Positions 26,311 to 35,564 are shown, counted from the first letter of the stretch. The stretch: 64,000 nt of DNA from Acetobacteraceae bacterium (GCA_030041375.1 JASHOA010000006.1:1-64000), one strand, 5' to 3'. Numbers and translations: made by a program. Notes: generated by a model not told the origin, from the sequence alone.

Positions 26311-27546
26311 ATGGCGAAAATCAAGGTAGAGACGCCGTTGGTGGAGCTCGACGGCGATGAGATGACACGGATCATCTGGGGCTTCATCAAGGAGAAGCTG
26401 ATCCTCCCGTATCTCGACATCGAGCTGAAATATTTCGATCTCGGGATCGAGAATCGCGACCGCACGGACGACAGGATCACCGTCGAGGCCGCCCACGCGA
26501 TCCGCAAGTTCGGAGTGGGCGTCAAGTGCGCCACCATCACCCCCGACGAGGCGCGGGTGAAGGAGTTCAACCTGAAAGAGATGTGGCGCAGCCCGAACGG
26601 CACCCTGCGCAACATCCTCGACGGCACGATCTTCCGCGAACCGATCATCTGCCGCAACGTGCCGCGCCTGGTACCGAACTGGACCAGGCCGATCGTCATC
26701 GGCCGCCACGCCTATGGCGACATCTATCGCGCCGCCGACGTGAAAATCCCCGGCCCCGGCAAGGTGACTCTCACCTACCAGCCGGCCGATGGCGGGCCGG
26801 CGCAGGTGTTCGATGTCAACGACTTCAAGGCCGGTGGCGGCGTTGCGCTTGGCATGCACAACACGCGTGTCTCGGTCGAGGGTTTTGCACGCGCAAGCTT
26901 CAATTACGCACTGGCCCGCAACTATCCCCTCTATCTCTCGACCAAGAATACCATCCTCAAGGCCTATGACGGCTTCTTCAAGGACGTGTTCCAGGAGATT
27001 TTCGAAGCCGAGTTCAAGGCGCGGTTCGCCGAGCAGAATCTGACCTACGAGCACCGGCTGATCGACGACATGGTGGCCTCCGCGCTGAAATGGTCCGGCG
27101 GCTATGTCTGGGCCTGCAAGAATTATGACGGGGACGTGCAAAGCGATACGGTTGCGCAAGGGTTCGGTTCGCTCGGCCTGATGACCAGCGTGCTGATGAG
27201 CCCCGACGGCAGGACGGTCGAGGCCGAGGCCGCGCACGGCACGGTGACACGGCACTTCCGCGAACATCAGAAGGGCCGCCCGACCTCGACCAATCCGATC
27301 GCCTCGATCTTCGCCTGGACGCGAGGGCTCGCCTATCGAGGCCGCTTCGACGGCACTCCGGAGGTGACGCAATTCGCCGAGACGCTGGAGCGTGTCTGCG
27401 TCGAGACGGTGGAGTCGGGGTCGATGACGAAGGACCTCGCAATCCTGATCGGCAAGGACCAGCCCTGGCTCACGACCGAGGCGTTCCTGGCCAGGCTCGA
27501 CGCCAATCTCAAGGCGGCTACATCACGCGTGATGGCGGGCGTCTGA
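26311..27546 (+). CDS. icd: NADP-dependent isocitrate dehydrogenase
   Basis: This TCA-cycle enzyme oxidatively decarboxylates isocitrate to 2-oxoglutarate. The start at 26311 follows CGAGGAGGCT; the frame is open for another 99 bp upstream without support. The 411-aa length and features match the eukaryote-like homodimeric type of alphaproteobacteria: [15 protein letters not shown] (8-22), [29 protein letters not shown], and [37 protein letters not shown]. It is transcribed away from the histidine kinase gene. Confidence 0.97.
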   Translation: MAKIKVETPLVELDGDEMTRIIWGFIKEKLILPYLDIELKYFDLGIENRDRTDDRITVEAAHAIRKFGVGVKCATITPDEARVKEFNLKEMWRSPNGTLRNILDGTIFREPIICRNVPRLVPNWTRPIVIGRHAYGDIYRAADVKIPGPGKVTLTYQPADGGPAQVFDVNDFKAGGGVALGMHNTRVSVEGFARASFNYALARNYPLYLSTKNTILKAYDGFFKDVFQEIFEAEFKARFAEQNLTYEHRLIDDMVASALKWSGGYVWACKNYDGDVQSDTVAQGFGSLGLMTSVLMSPDGRTVEAEAAHGTVTRHFREHQKGRPTSTNPIASIFAWTRGLAYRGRFDGTPEVTQFAETLERVCVETVESGSMTKDLAILIGKDQPWLTTEAFLARLDANLKAATSRVMAGV

Positions 27547-27561
27547 CGGCGGAGGAGACGA

Positions 27562-28437
27562 ATGGCCGATTTACCCGAGATTGCCGGCCTCGAACGCTAT
27601 CCTCTGGCAAGGCGGGGCCTGCTCGCGAGCGGCCTCGTCTCGGGGCTCACGCTGGCCACGACGCGTGTCGAGGCGCAGGTCATCACGACCGATACCAAGG
27701 GCCTGACCGCAGGCGAGGTGCGCCTGATGGCGGGCAGCGACCAGGTGCCGGCCTATTACGCGAAACCGGATCATGGCGGCCCGTTTCCGATCGTCCTCGT
27801 GGTGGAGGAGATTTTCGGCGTTCATCATTATATCCGCGATGTCTGCCGGCGCCTTGCGAAGCTGGGGTTCCTCGGGATCGCACCGGAACTCTACTGGCGG
27901 TTCCCGGATCTGGCGAAAATGACCAGCGCGCAGCAGATCGTCCAGGAGGTGACCGCGAAGACGCCGGATTCCTCGGTGATCGCCGATCTCGACGCTGCGG
28001 CGGCATGGGCCGCGGGCCACGGCGGCGATCGGGGAAAGCTCGCTGTCATCGGCTTCTGCCGTGGCGGGCGGGATGTCTGGCTCTATGCCGCGCTGGGTGC
28101 GCACCCCGACCTCACGCTGCGCGCCGCCGTCGCCTGGTATGGCCCGCTCGACGGGCCGCGCACACCGATCCAGCCCGAGACCGCGCTCGACGTCGCCGGG
28201 AAAATCCGCTGCCCTCTGCTCGGCCTTTATGCAGGGCAGGATTCTTCCAGCACGCCGGCCGAGATCGCCGAGGCGAAGGCGCGCGCGAAGGCGGCCGGCA
28301 AGACCGTCGAGATCATCGTCTATCCCGATGCGCCGCACGGGTTCCATGCCGACTATCGGCCGAGCTATCGCAAGGCGGATGCCGAAGACGGCTGGCAGCG
28401 GATGCTCGCCTGGCTGCATCGCTACGGCGCGGGCTAG
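27562..28437 (+). CDS. Dienelactone hydrolase family protein, probably exported
   Basis: The 291-aa alpha/beta hydrolase has the dienelactone hydrolase triad: Cys166 (nucleophile, VIGFCRGGR), Asp227 (YAGQDSS) and His259 (PHGFHAD), with the VVEEIFGVHHYI segment. The N-terminus LARRGLLASGLVSGLTLATTRVEAQ looks like a Tat-type signal, so the enzyme is probably periplasmic. It hydrolyses lactones or esters; the substrate is unknown. It follows icd by 15 bp and may be co-transcribed with it. Confidence 0.9.
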   Translation: MADLPEIAGLERYPLARRGLLASGLVSGLTLATTRVEAQVITTDTKGLTAGEVRLMAGSDQVPAYYAKPDHGGPFPIVLVVEEIFGVHHYIRDVCRRLAKLGFLGIAPELYWRFPDLAKMTSAQQIVQEVTAKTPDSSVIADLDAAAAWAAGHGGDRGKLAVIGFCRGGRDVWLYAALGAHPDLTLRAAVAWYGPLDGPRTPIQPETALDVAGKIRCPLLGLYAGQDSSSTPAEIAEAKARAKAAGKTVEIIVYPDAPHGFHADYRPSYRKADAEDGWQRMLAWLHRYGAG

Positions 28438-28480
28438 TACCAACTTTCGCCCATGCGTGGCTCACTCACCGCATCCCGAC

Positions 28481-28567
28481 ATACCCTGCCCTCTCCCTCT
28501 GGGCCGGGCTCCCGGCAAAGTCCCCGGACCTTGCTGGGGACCCGGAGAGGGGTTGGGGGTGAGGGCC
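28481..28567 (+). repeat. Family 2 repeat, copy 3
   Basis: This is a long form of the element: CCCTCTCCCTCTGGGCCGGG, a central GGCAAAGTCCCCGG region, then GAGAGGGGTTGGGGGTGAGGG. Read on the other strand it aligns over about 90 nt with copy 5 at 60294. It fills the gap between the dienelactone hydrolase and comM genes. The ACTTTCGCCCATGCGTG just after the hydrolase stop parallels the sequence before copy 1. Confidence 0.75.
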
Positions 28568-28637
28568 GGGGTGAGCGAATCGCGCGTCGACAAAAGCTAT
28601 TACGAGCGCGCGTGCGCCTCTCGCTTTCCGATCGCGC

Positions 28638-30206
28638 GTGATGAGCGGGCCACCGGATCCCGAGGTGGGTTTCCTCGCCAGCACGCTCGCCCGCGTCCAC
28701 TCCTTCGCCTTCGTCGGCATCGAGGCAGTGCCGGTCGAAGTGCAGGTGCAGATTTCCTCGGGCCTGCCCGCGTTCCTCGTGGTCGGCCTCGCCGACAAGG
28801 CGGTGGGCGAGGCGCGCGAGAGGGTGCGCGCCGCGTTGACCGCGATGGGGCTCGCAGTGCCGCCGCGGCGCGTGCTGGTCAATCTCGCGCCGGCGGATCT
28901 GCTCAAGGAAGGCAGCCATTTCGACCTGCCGATCGCGCTCGCGCTGCTGTCGGCGATGGGTGTGCTGCCGATCGAGGAGGTCGCGGGCTATGCCGCCCTT
29001 GGCGAACTCTCGCTCGACGGAACGATCGCTCCGGTCGGAGGTGTCCTGCCCGCCGCGATCGGTGCCTCGGCGCAGGATCTTGGGCTGGTCTGCCCGGCCG
29101 CACAGGGCGGCGAGGCAGCCTGGGCGGGACGGATCGAAGTGCTCGCCGCGCCCGATCTCATTTCGATTGTCAATCATTTCAAGGGGACGCAGACGCTCAC
29201 CTCGCCCGCGCCGCCGGGCGTGCAGGAAGTGGCCGAATCGCCCGACCTTGCGGAAGTCAAGGGCATGGAGACGGCGCGCCGCGCGCTGGAGATCGCCGCC
29301 GCCGGCGGACATAATCTGCTGCTGATCGGCCCGCCTGGGGCCGGCAAGTCGATGCTGGCGGCCAGGCTGTCTGGCTTGCTTCCCAGCCTCACCGCGGAGC
29401 AGGCGCTCGAAGTGAGCATGATCCACAGCCTGGCGCGCATGCTGGAAGGAGGGCGGCTGATCATGCGCCCGCCCTTTCGCGAACCACACCATTCGGCCAG
29501 CCAGGCGGCTCTCGCCGGCGGCGGCAACCGGGCGTTGCCGGGGGAGATCAGCCTCGCGCACAACGGCGTGCTCTTTCTCGACGAGCTTCCCGAATTTCCG
29601 CGCCAGGCGCTCGATGCGCTCCGCCAGCCGATGGAAACCGGGCGCACCACCGTGGCGCGGGCGGCAGCGCACGTCACCTACCCGGCGCGCTTTCAGCTTG
29701 TCGCGGCGATGAACCCGTGCCGCTGCGGCTATCTCGGTGATGGCGGGCGGGAATGCGGGCGCGCACCGCGCTGCGGGGAGGAATACCAGACGAGGATCAG
29801 CGGGCCGTTGCTCGATCGGATCGATCTGACCGTCGAGGTGCAGCCGGTCGCACCCTCGGTGCTCTCCCGCGCCGCCCCCGGCGAGGCCAGCAGCCTCGTC
29901 GCCGCGCGCGTGGCGGCGGCGCGCGAGCGGCAGCTTGCGCGCAACGGGGAGACGGGGCGCCTCAATGCCGCGGCGGATCCCGAGAAGGTCGCGATCTCCG
30001 CCGAGGCGCGGCGCTTCGTCGAAGAAGCGGCCGAGCGATTGGGCTTTTCCGCGCGCGGCTACACCCGCGTGATCCGCGTTGCGCGCACGATCGCCGATCT
30101 CGCTCAATCCGGGACGGTGGAGCGTCTGCACGCGGCGGAGGCTCTGCGCTTCCGCCATCGCATTCCAGGTCGCGGCATGCCGGGGACGGCGCCCGGCCGC
30201 CAGTAA
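28638..30206 (+). CDS. comM: YifB/ComM family Mg-chelatase-like AAA ATPase
   Basis: The 522-aa product (start GTG 28638 or ATG 28641) has the three ComM parts. An N-terminal Lon-protease-like S5/ATP-dependent domain begins LARVHSFAFVGIEAVPVEVQ. The central AAA+ domain has Walker A IGPPGAGKSML (about residues 230-240), Walker B LFLDELPEF and the zinc-like CRCGYLGDGGRECGRAPRC segment. A C-terminal Mg_chelatase_C domain follows. ComM is a hexameric helicase promoting branch migration during natural transformation. It ends before the family 1 repeat at 30267, convergent with the kinase gene. Confidence 0.93.
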   Translation: MMSGPPDPEVGFLASTLARVHSFAFVGIEAVPVEVQVQISSGLPAFLVVGLADKAVGEARERVRAALTAMGLAVPPRRVLVNLAPADLLKEGSHFDLPIALALLSAMGVLPIEEVAGYAALGELSLDGTIAPVGGVLPAAIGASAQDLGLVCPAAQGGEAAWAGRIEVLAAPDLISIVNHFKGTQTLTSPAPPGVQEVAESPDLAEVKGMETARRALEIAAAGGHNLLLIGPPGAGKSMLAARLSGLLPSLTAEQALEVSMIHSLARMLEGGRLIMRPPFREPHHSASQAALAGGGNRALPGEISLAHNGVLFLDELPEFPRQALDALRQPMETGRTTVARAAAHVTYPARFQLVAAMNPCRCGYLGDGGRECGRAPRCGEEYQTRISGPLLDRIDLTVEVQPVAPSVLSRAAPGEASSLVAARVAAARERQLARNGETGRLNAAADPEKVAISAEARRFVEEAAERLGFSARGYTRVIRVARTIADLAQSGTVERLHAAEALRFRHRIPGRGMPGTAPGRQ

Positions 30207-30266
30207 CCGCTCCGCCAGTAACCGCACCGGCACGCGCCGCCCGCATCGGCCGGGCCCCCATCAGCT

Positions 30267-30370
30267 AGCTCGCGATCGCCCGAGGCGGAATCGTCGGAGG
30301 GCGTGAATCGCGGGCTCGAATAAAGCGTAAGACCGGTGTCGGGCTGCACAGTCAGCCCGACACCGGTCTA
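30267..30370 (+). repeat. Family 1 two-hairpin repeat, copy D
   Basis: This single copy lies between the convergent comM and PfkB-kinase genes. Hairpin 1 starts AGCTCGCGAT (one change from other copies); hairpin 2 has arms GACCGGTGTCGGGCTG and CAGCCCGACACCGGTC, perfectly paired. The TGA stop of the minus-strand kinase gene (30352-30354) and its last residues lie within hairpin 2. Confidence 0.95.
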
Positions 30371-31389
30371 GGTATGCGCGCGCCCCAGCGCCGGGCCAGT
30401 GCCAGGCATTCGTCCCACGTTCCGACCGCCCCGGTGGTCGAGAGGCTCCTGAGTGAAGCGGCGGCCGCAGCATGCCCGAGCCTGAGGGACGCCGCGACAT
30501 CCCAGCCCTGATGCACCCCATAGAGCGTGCCGGCGGCAAAGGCATCGCCGGCGCCGTTTGCCGCCACGATCTCCTCGCTCGGCACGGCGATGGAGGGAAG
30601 CCGGATCAGCGTTCCCTCCTTCGTCGCCGCCACCGCACCGGCCGGGAAATGCGCCGCCACGAGCTTGAGCGGAGAGAGTCCTGCAACCGTGCAGATGGCC
30701 CGCTCCACCGCGTCCACATCGGTGCCACCCTCGCGGGCGGTGGTGACGCCGGCAAGGCTGCCGATCTCGACATCGTTGACGATGAGATAGTCGAGATAGG
30801 GAAGGCACGGCCGCCCGAGCGCGGCGATTCGTTCCGCTCCCGTGCTCGCCATTTCGAGGCTGGTCCTGAACCCGGCCGCCCGGGCCTGGCGCAGCACGGC
30901 AACCCAGCCGTTGGCGTCTTCGCCGCACGGCGAGTCCATCAGCGGATGAACGCCGGGCAGCCCGAGATGGAAAAACCGCCCGCCGAGATTCTCGAGGCCG
31001 GCGAAATGATCCGGCGTCAGCAGCGCCGCGGTGCCTGGGAAATAGAGATGCGTGCGACGGCCGCTCTTCAGCGAGCCGTACGCTTCGGTGTAGTGGGTCG
31101 GTGCCGCCGCGGTGACGGCGAGAGCCTGCCGCTCGATCCCGTGCGCATCCGCCTCGGCAAGCAGGAACCGGCCGTCTTCGTCATCTCCGATGAGCCCGAT
31201 CGTCGCCACCGGGACGCCCGGGTCGAGCTTGCGGATATCCACGGCAAAGTTGCAGCCGGAGCCGCCGCCACGCCGTTCGGAGGCGAGGATCTGCGCCATC
31301 CCGTCCTCGGCCGGCCAGAACTCGAGGAGCTTGTTGCGGTCCACGCACCAGGTGCCGCCGGTGACGAAGCCCGCCGTCCGTTCCGGCAT
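30352..31389 (-). CDS. PfkB family carbohydrate kinase
   Basis: The 345-aa product is a ribokinase-fold sugar kinase. GGGSGCNFAVDIRKL near residue 42 and the C-terminal signature IVAANGAGDAFAAGTLYG (catalytic Asp in GAGD) are clear. It follows an aldolase-like gene by 20 bp, so the pair may phosphorylate and cleave a sugar or deoxysugar. The final seven residues (IPRPVSG) and the TGA are encoded by the inserted family 1 repeat, so the original C-terminus was replaced. Confidence 0.9.
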   Translation of the reverse strand: MPERTAGFVTGGTWCVDRNKLLEFWPAEDGMAQILASERRGGGSGCNFAVDIRKLDPGVPVATIGLIGDDEDGRFLLAEADAHGIERQALAVTAAAPTHYTEAYGSLKSGRRTHLYFPGTAALLTPDHFAGLENLGGRFFHLGLPGVHPLMDSPCGEDANGWVAVLRQARAAGFRTSLEMASTGAERIAALGRPCLPYLDYLIVNDVEIGSLAGVTTAREGGTDVDAVERAICTVAGLSPLKLVAAHFPAGAVAATKEGTLIRLPSIAVPSEEIVAANGAGDAFAAGTLYGVHQGWDVAASLRLGHAAAAASLRSLSTTGAVGTWDECLALARRWGARIPRPVSG

Positions 31390-31409
31390 CGATCGTGCGG
31401 CCTTCCCGC

Positions 31410-32408
31410 TCAGCCCGCCCCCCCTTCCTTCAGCACCGGATCGGTGATGGCAAGGTCTTCGTCGAGCGGCCGGAGCGGCTTGAGCCCGGCCGCTTGCAGC
31501 TGGTCATGATAGGCTCTGGCCGCCTCGGCCGGGCGCAGGTTGCCGCTCGCCACCTCGCGCATCAGGGCGACGATGGCAAGCGGCGATTCGGCCAGGTTGA
31601 TCTTGCGCCCGAAGAGGGCAATCCGCGCGCCGTGCCGCTCCGCCTGCGCGAGAAGCTCGAATGTGTCCCGTGTCGTGCCGGCGCTCCCGCCCAATATGCC
31701 GACCACCAGGGACGAATCCCATCCTGCCAGCTCTTCCAGTGCTTTTGGGCCGTTGTACGCCATCTTGAGGAAGAGCGGGCGATCCGCCGCGGCCACGCCC
31801 GCGAGTGCGCGGACGATGCAGTCGTTCACGAAGTGGGGGAGGACATCAGCGGGAATGCCGGTCTCCACATTGGGATTGAAGACCTCGAGGAAATGGCGAA
31901 AGCCGTAGCGCGCCGCCTCTTCGCGAAACCGGGCATAGGCCTCGAGCGAGGCGATATCGGCCTCGAGATCGTTGCTGAAGGTGATGGAATAGAGACCGAG
32001 ATCGAGGCCCGCCGCCCGCGCCCGCGCGAGGCTTACGGTGCGAAACGGGCGTGAGGGGCGCTTGGTGTAGCTTCCCCCGCGGACCATCCAGATATCGCTT
32101 GCATCGTTGGCGCGGATCGCCGGCTTGACCGCATGCTCGGAAAAGAGGCCCTCGCCCATCAGGATTTCGAGGTTGCTCAAGGAGGCGAGCATCACGTCCA
32201 CGATGTCCTGCCGGACGATCGCCCGGATCTGGTCCAGGAACTCGGCGCGGGTGCGATAGCGCGTGAGGGTTCCGTCCGCGCTACGGAGAGGGCCGGTGGC
32301 CCAGAGGCCCGGACCCATGTCGGGGTCCTTGGCATCCGCGATCACGAAATCACTGGGCCGGTACTGCCCGCGTGCAATCCGCGCGAGCTTGGCTTCAAGC
32401 CGGGTCAT
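31410..32408 (-). CDS. Class I aldolase-like protein (DeoC/LacD superfamily)
   Basis: The 332-aa TIM-barrel-type product has segments expected of class I aldolases: DIVDVMLASLSNLEILMGEG, then FRHFLEVFNPNV, RPLFLKMAYNGPKALEELAGWDSSLVVGILGGSAGTTRDTFELL, and GARIALFGRKINLAESPLAIV. The KMAYNGPKA lysine is a candidate Schiff-base residue, by analogy with DeoC/LacD. The start ATG is at 32408. The gene is directly upstream of the PfkB kinase gene and probably heads a two-gene operon. The substrate is not identifiable. Confidence 0.75.
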   Translation of the reverse strand: MTRLEAKLARIARGQYRPSDFVIADAKDPDMGPGLWATGPLRSADGTLTRYRTRAEFLDQIRAIVRQDIVDVMLASLSNLEILMGEGLFSEHAVKPAIRANDASDIWMVRGGSYTKRPSRPFRTVSLARARAAGLDLGLYSITFSNDLEADIASLEAYARFREEAARYGFRHFLEVFNPNVETGIPADVLPHFVNDCIVRALAGVAAADRPLFLKMAYNGPKALEELAGWDSSLVVGILGGSAGTTRDTFELLAQAERHGARIALFGRKINLAESPLAIVALMREVASGNLRPAEAARAYHDQLQAAGLKPLRPLDEDLAITDPVLKEGGAG

Positions 32409-32559
32409 GGCAGCTTTCCTCTGTGCTTCCTGCCCATGTGCCCCGCCGTCGGGCTCGCGGACAAGGGGGCGGGCGCGGCACCCTCGGCCGGACGGATCGC
32501 CGGGCCGGCGGCATCCGCTCGCGTTCTATGCAGGGCGCCCGGGCGCGCGCTTGCTCCCC

Positions 32560-33279
32560 TCAGAAGCGTATGAGGTCGTTGTGGTAAACGATGATCTGCG
32601 CACCCACCCGGTTTCCCCATTTGTGATTGTACTTCGCCGGCGGGAAGTGCATATAGAGCGTGCCCAGCTCATCGAGATATTTGTTCCGGCTTGCGTACTT
32701 TCCCTGCGCGCGCTGCAGCTTGCCGGCGTGCCCTACACCCGGTTTCTGCCGGTAGATCCCGCAGATCGGGTAGCAGAAATGATCTTGCCACAGCAGCGCC
32801 TGCGCGTATTTCGGCCAGGAATCGACCACCACAACCTGGTCTGCTGCGTCCGTGTTCGGCACGCCGATCGTCGCGAAACAGTGGCTCGAATAATTAGAAA
32901 ACGCAAAGCATGCGGTCCGTGTCGCCGGCAGCCGCTCCCGCAGCAGCAGATAGGCAACCGCAGCCTGATCCTGGCAGGTACCGGCGCCGTAGGTGACCGC
33001 AGCGCCCGCCATGTGCTGCGCCTCGGAATAGTGCCCTTGATACGCCTGCTGCGTCAGCACCGTCATCGGCTGGGTTTCCGTGGAGCGCTTGACGTCGAAC
33101 TTCTGGTTCGCCGCGCCATACGGCATCAGCCGTCGCACTTCGCGGATCACGGCATCGCCAAGCTGAATCAGTCCCAGAAGCTCGGCCGATATGAACTTCT
33201 CCGCCTTGGTAACCGGAACGTTCGCACCCTGGTCCTTGATCGTCGCTTTGTTGAGGTCCAGCGCGTGGGTCCACGGCAT
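32560..33279 (-). CDS. Unknown protein with a possible transglutaminase/cysteine-protease-like Cys-His-Asp triad
   Basis: The 239-aa product starts at the ATG at 33279 behind a strong GGAGGGTAGGAAG. It has no signal peptide. It shows Cys102 in GAGTCQDQAAVAYLLL, His133 in YSSHCFATIGV and Asp153 in VVVVDSWPKYA. This order and spacing are like transglutaminase-fold enzymes and some secreted bacterial effectors of the HopX/AvrPphE type. The assignment rests on motif spacing only and is tentative. It lies in an accessory region beside unusual proteins at 33653, 33910 and 36504, and its own upstream region contains a family 2 repeat. Confidence 0.65.
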   Translation of the reverse strand: MPWTHALDLNKATIKDQGANVPVTKAEKFISAELLGLIQLGDAVIREVRRLMPYGAANQKFDVKRSTETQPMTVLTQQAYQGHYSEAQHMAGAAVTYGAGTCQDQAAVAYLLLRERLPATRTACFAFSNYSSHCFATIGVPNTDAADQVVVVDSWPKYAQALLWQDHFCYPICGIYRQKPGVGHAGKLQRAQGKYASRNKYLDELGTLYMHFPPAKYNHKWGNRVGAQIIVYHNDLIRF

Positions 33280-33370
33280 CTTCCTACCCTCCCGGATCGG
33301 TCAATTCCGCTCCCGGCCTGATACCCCGAATCAGACTTGAGTGACACATATCCCCCGCGCCGTTCGCATC

Positions 33371-33414
33371 CTTCCCCTCTCTCTGAGCGGGGCTCCCGGT
33401 GAGGGCCGGGGTAA
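33371..33414 (+). repeat. Family 2 repeat, copy 4 (short)
   Basis: CTTCCCCTCTCTCTGAGCGG followed by GGCTCCCGGTGAGGGCCGGGGTAAG. This is a shortened member of the family, closest to copy 3. Confidence 0.6.
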
Positions 33415-33533
33415 GCGCTATGGCGAATCATCCAAGAACCGCCCTGCGACGGCTCTCGTCGAGTCAGACATTCCGGGTGCTGGCATAACGCGACCGGAAG
33501 AGTAGCCGGCCGGCGGCAATAGTGACGAACGCG

Positions 33534-33610
33534 GGGCATCGGCCACTTTCTCTGCAATGATGTCACCCAGGGCACACCGTCCCGTTCGGCAATCCCTGAC
33601 AACAGCGGCC
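33534..33610. repeat. Duplicated 77-bp block, copy 1
   Basis: It aligns without gaps to 36401-36477. The last 50 bases (from TGTCACCCAGGGCACACCGT onward) differ at only three positions; the first 27 are more diverged. It ends 42 bp before the start of the small gene at 33653. On the minus strand both copies encode PLLSGIAER(D/N)GVPWVT, with several synonymous differences. It could be a shared promoter/leader or a relic of coding sequence. Confidence 0.8.
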
Positions 33611-33652
33611 ACGCGCAGCAGCGCGGAAACCGTTCCAGGGGAAGCAACGCAC

Positions 33653-33799
33653 ATGCACGAGTTCGAACGGCCGGCCCTCGCGTTTCGTATGAACGAGCCG
33701 GGCGGCTATCTGCGCAACCGGCAAGGCGTCGCGATCTCGAGGCGAAAACGCCAGAGCTTCGAGACCGGTTCGCTCACTCGGTTCCGCGAAATCGAGTAA
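33653..33799 (+). CDS. Small basic protein, 48 aa, unknown
   Basis: The frame starting at the ATG at 33653 encodes MHEFERPALAFRMNEPGG and ends RFREIE. It has no membrane segment; the middle is basic (ISRRKRQSF). An AGGGGA lies about 13 bases upstream, which is far for a ribosome-binding site. Support comes from its position 42 bp after the duplicated block and 110 bp before the next gene on the same strand. The alternative is that it is a chance frame in the leader of the gene at 33910. Confidence 0.45.
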   Translation: MHEFERPALAFRMNEPGGYLRNRQGVAISRRKRQSFETGSLTRFREIE

Positions 33800-33909
33800 G
33801 GCCCGCGCCCGGCCGGAGCCCGATCGGACTCCAGCAGAATGGCAGTCCGGTCCGGCCATGCTGCGAAGCTCTCTCTCCCATCCAACTTCATCGCACAAAG
33901 GAATGCGCA

Positions 33910-34644
33910 ATGCCTAACCATGACCTCGTCTGGCCGACCGTCAACTCCGCGTACCCGGACTTGTCCGGCGGCGCGGAGGTCAATCGCGGCAGAACTGGCA
34001 AGCGGATCGCGAGCGGTCTCGCTTCCGCCACCTCGGCGGGCGCCACCGGGGCGCTCGCAGGAACCGGCACCTCGACCCTCGCAGTGGGTGCGGCAATCGC
34101 CACCGGCGCCGCGGTCTCCGCGACCGGTCTGGGTCTTGCCGCGATGGCCGCGGCGCTGACGGTGGGCTCCATCGTCGTCAATGCCCGATCGATGATCAAG
34201 TCGATCGCGCACTTCGAGAACCTGAGAGAGATTCAGGCGGGTTATCGGGCCGGGCAGTACCAGCGCTGCCGATGCCGGCCCGGCGTCCGCGACCTGGACT
34301 GCATGATCCACGATCACGACATGATCGGCGAGGGAATCCTGACCTACATCATCCAGCAAAAGACCGACAAGGCAGCCAAGAAGGGAGTCGGCGCGGCCGG
34401 ACTTGGCGTGCTGACCACCATCTATACGATGGGCCGCGCCGCCTATAAAACGCTCGCCTCGACCAAGGGCGTAAAGCGCAACCTCTACGCGCACGTCCTC
34501 GCCCGGCATCTGATCACGCATGACTGCCCGCTCGCCGAGGCGATCGTGGCCGAGCTTCTCTCCTCGAGCGAGATGGAGATCCTGAAGACTAAGAATTCCG
34601 ACATCGCCGGCGCTGCCATCGCCGACAAGATGAAGTCGGTGTGA
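33910..34644 (+). CDS. Unknown protein with a glycine-zipper-like hydrophobic region
   Basis: The 244-aa product starts at the ATG at 33910 (AAGGA 8 bases upstream). Residues about 35-95 are Ala/Gly/Thr-rich and hydrophobic (SAGATGALAGTGTS, then ATGLGLAAMAAALTVGSIVV), like glycine-zipper segments of membrane-inserting or pore-forming proteins. A Cys-rich turn follows (QRCRCRPGVRDLDC, about 117-130), then a second Gly-rich helix (GVGAAGLGVLTTIYTMG) and a charged helical C-terminus. There is no signal peptide. I do not recognise the family. An effector or toxin-like role is possible but unproven. Confidence 0.65.
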   Translation: MPNHDLVWPTVNSAYPDLSGGAEVNRGRTGKRIASGLASATSAGATGALAGTGTSTLAVGAAIATGAAVSATGLGLAAMAAALTVGSIVVNARSMIKSIAHFENLREIQAGYRAGQYQRCRCRPGVRDLDCMIHDHDMIGEGILTYIIQQKTDKAAKKGVGAAGLGVLTTIYTMGRAAYKTLASTKGVKRNLYAHVLARHLITHDCPLAEAIVAELLSSSEMEILKTKNSDIAGAAIADKMKSV

Positions 34645-34802
34645 TGTGCGGACGGCGAGTGCGACATGCACGGCTCCGCTGGCGACCTCGCCGCGGGCGC
34701 ACGGGTCGCTCTCCGATGCGCCCGCTCCATGCGCCTGGGAACCATGGCTCCGCTGAGCGGTGATCCCGTCGTCGTGCGGTCCGCCATGCATGACAGCGCG
34801 GC

Positions 34803-35564
34803 TTACGGTTCGCCGGCGGCGAGCATCTCCGGGTTGCGGATCAGCAGATGGCCGTGCTCGCGCAAGAGCGCGCCGTGCTGCTCCCAGAGGCGGAGACAGT
34901 GATTGATCTTCCCGCGCGACGCGCCGGCCAGAGTGGCGAGATCCTTTTGCGACAATCGAAGATCGATGCGGAGTCCGCGATCGGTGCGCTTGCCGTAGCT
35001 TTCGGCGAGCCGCAGCAGCAGCCGGCCGAGCCGGACGGAGAGGCGGAGGGTGGCGAGTTCCTCGACCGAGCGGTTCGCGCTGCGCAGACGGACACAGAGT
35101 ACGTGCATCAGGCCCAGGCAGAGGCGAGCGTTTCTCTCCATGAGGGGCAGGAAGTCGCCGCGCTGGATCAGCAGCATCACGCCATCCTCGACCGCGGTAA
35201 CGTCTGTGCTTCGCTCGCCGCCATCGAGCAGAGCCATCTCGCCGACGACATCACCGGCTCCGAGCACGCCGAGCGAGGTCTCCTGGCCCTCGATGGAGGT
35301 AACGCCGATGCGCATGCGGCCTTGGAGGATCACGGTCATGCCGGGGGCGGCATCGCCGCGGCGCATGATCACATCGCCGCGGGTGAAGCGCTTGAGAACG
35401 GCACGGGCGAGCACGGCGTCCAGGTCGGCGGGCGTGAGCGAACCGAAGAGGGAGCATCCCCGCAACGCCTCGCGCCGCACCGACAGGTCGGGCGCCCCGT
35501 TGCGCGCCGGCGCGGACATCGGTGGCCGGCTCTCGAGGGCGGCGGAGTGGACAGCAGTCGACAT
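34803..35564 (-). CDS. Crp/Fnr family transcriptional regulator
   Basis: The 253-aa product starts at the ATG at 35564 (GAGAGGAAAACC upstream). It has an N-terminal cyclic-nucleotide-binding beta-roll (FTRGDVIMRRGDAAPGMTVILQGRMRIG, GDVVGEMALLDGGERSTDVTAVED), a long dimer helix, and a C-terminal winged helix with recognition region DLRLSQKDLATLAGASRGKINHCLRLWEQHGAL. No FNR-type N-terminal cysteine cluster is visible, so it is not an oxygen-sensing FNR. It may control neighbouring accessory genes, one of which follows a TGT-N10-ACA half-dyad. Confidence 0.93.
   Translation of the reverse strand: MSTAVHSAALESRPPMSAPARNGAPDLSVRREALRGCSLFGSLTPADLDAVLARAVLKRFTRGDVIMRRGDAAPGMTVILQGRMRIGVTSIEGQETSLGVLGAGDVVGEMALLDGGERSTDVTAVEDGVMLLIQRGDFLPLMERNARLCLGLMHVLCVRLRSANRSVEELATLRLSVRLGRLLLRLAESYGKRTDRGLRIDLRLSQKDLATLAGASRGKINHCLRLWEQHGALLREHGHLLIRNPEMLAAGEP

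Larger units (their letters stand above)
33280..33652. other. Intergenic region with a family 2 repeat and the duplicated 77-bp block
   Basis: This divergent region between the triad protein (minus) and the small protein (plus) has no gene. It contains the family 2 repeat at 33371-33414 and the 77-bp block at 33534-33610 shared with 36401-36477. Confidence 0.5.

Noticed and set aside
26266-27372. Long minus-strand frame over icd
   Set aside because: Shadow of icd; the icd product on the plus strand is unambiguous.
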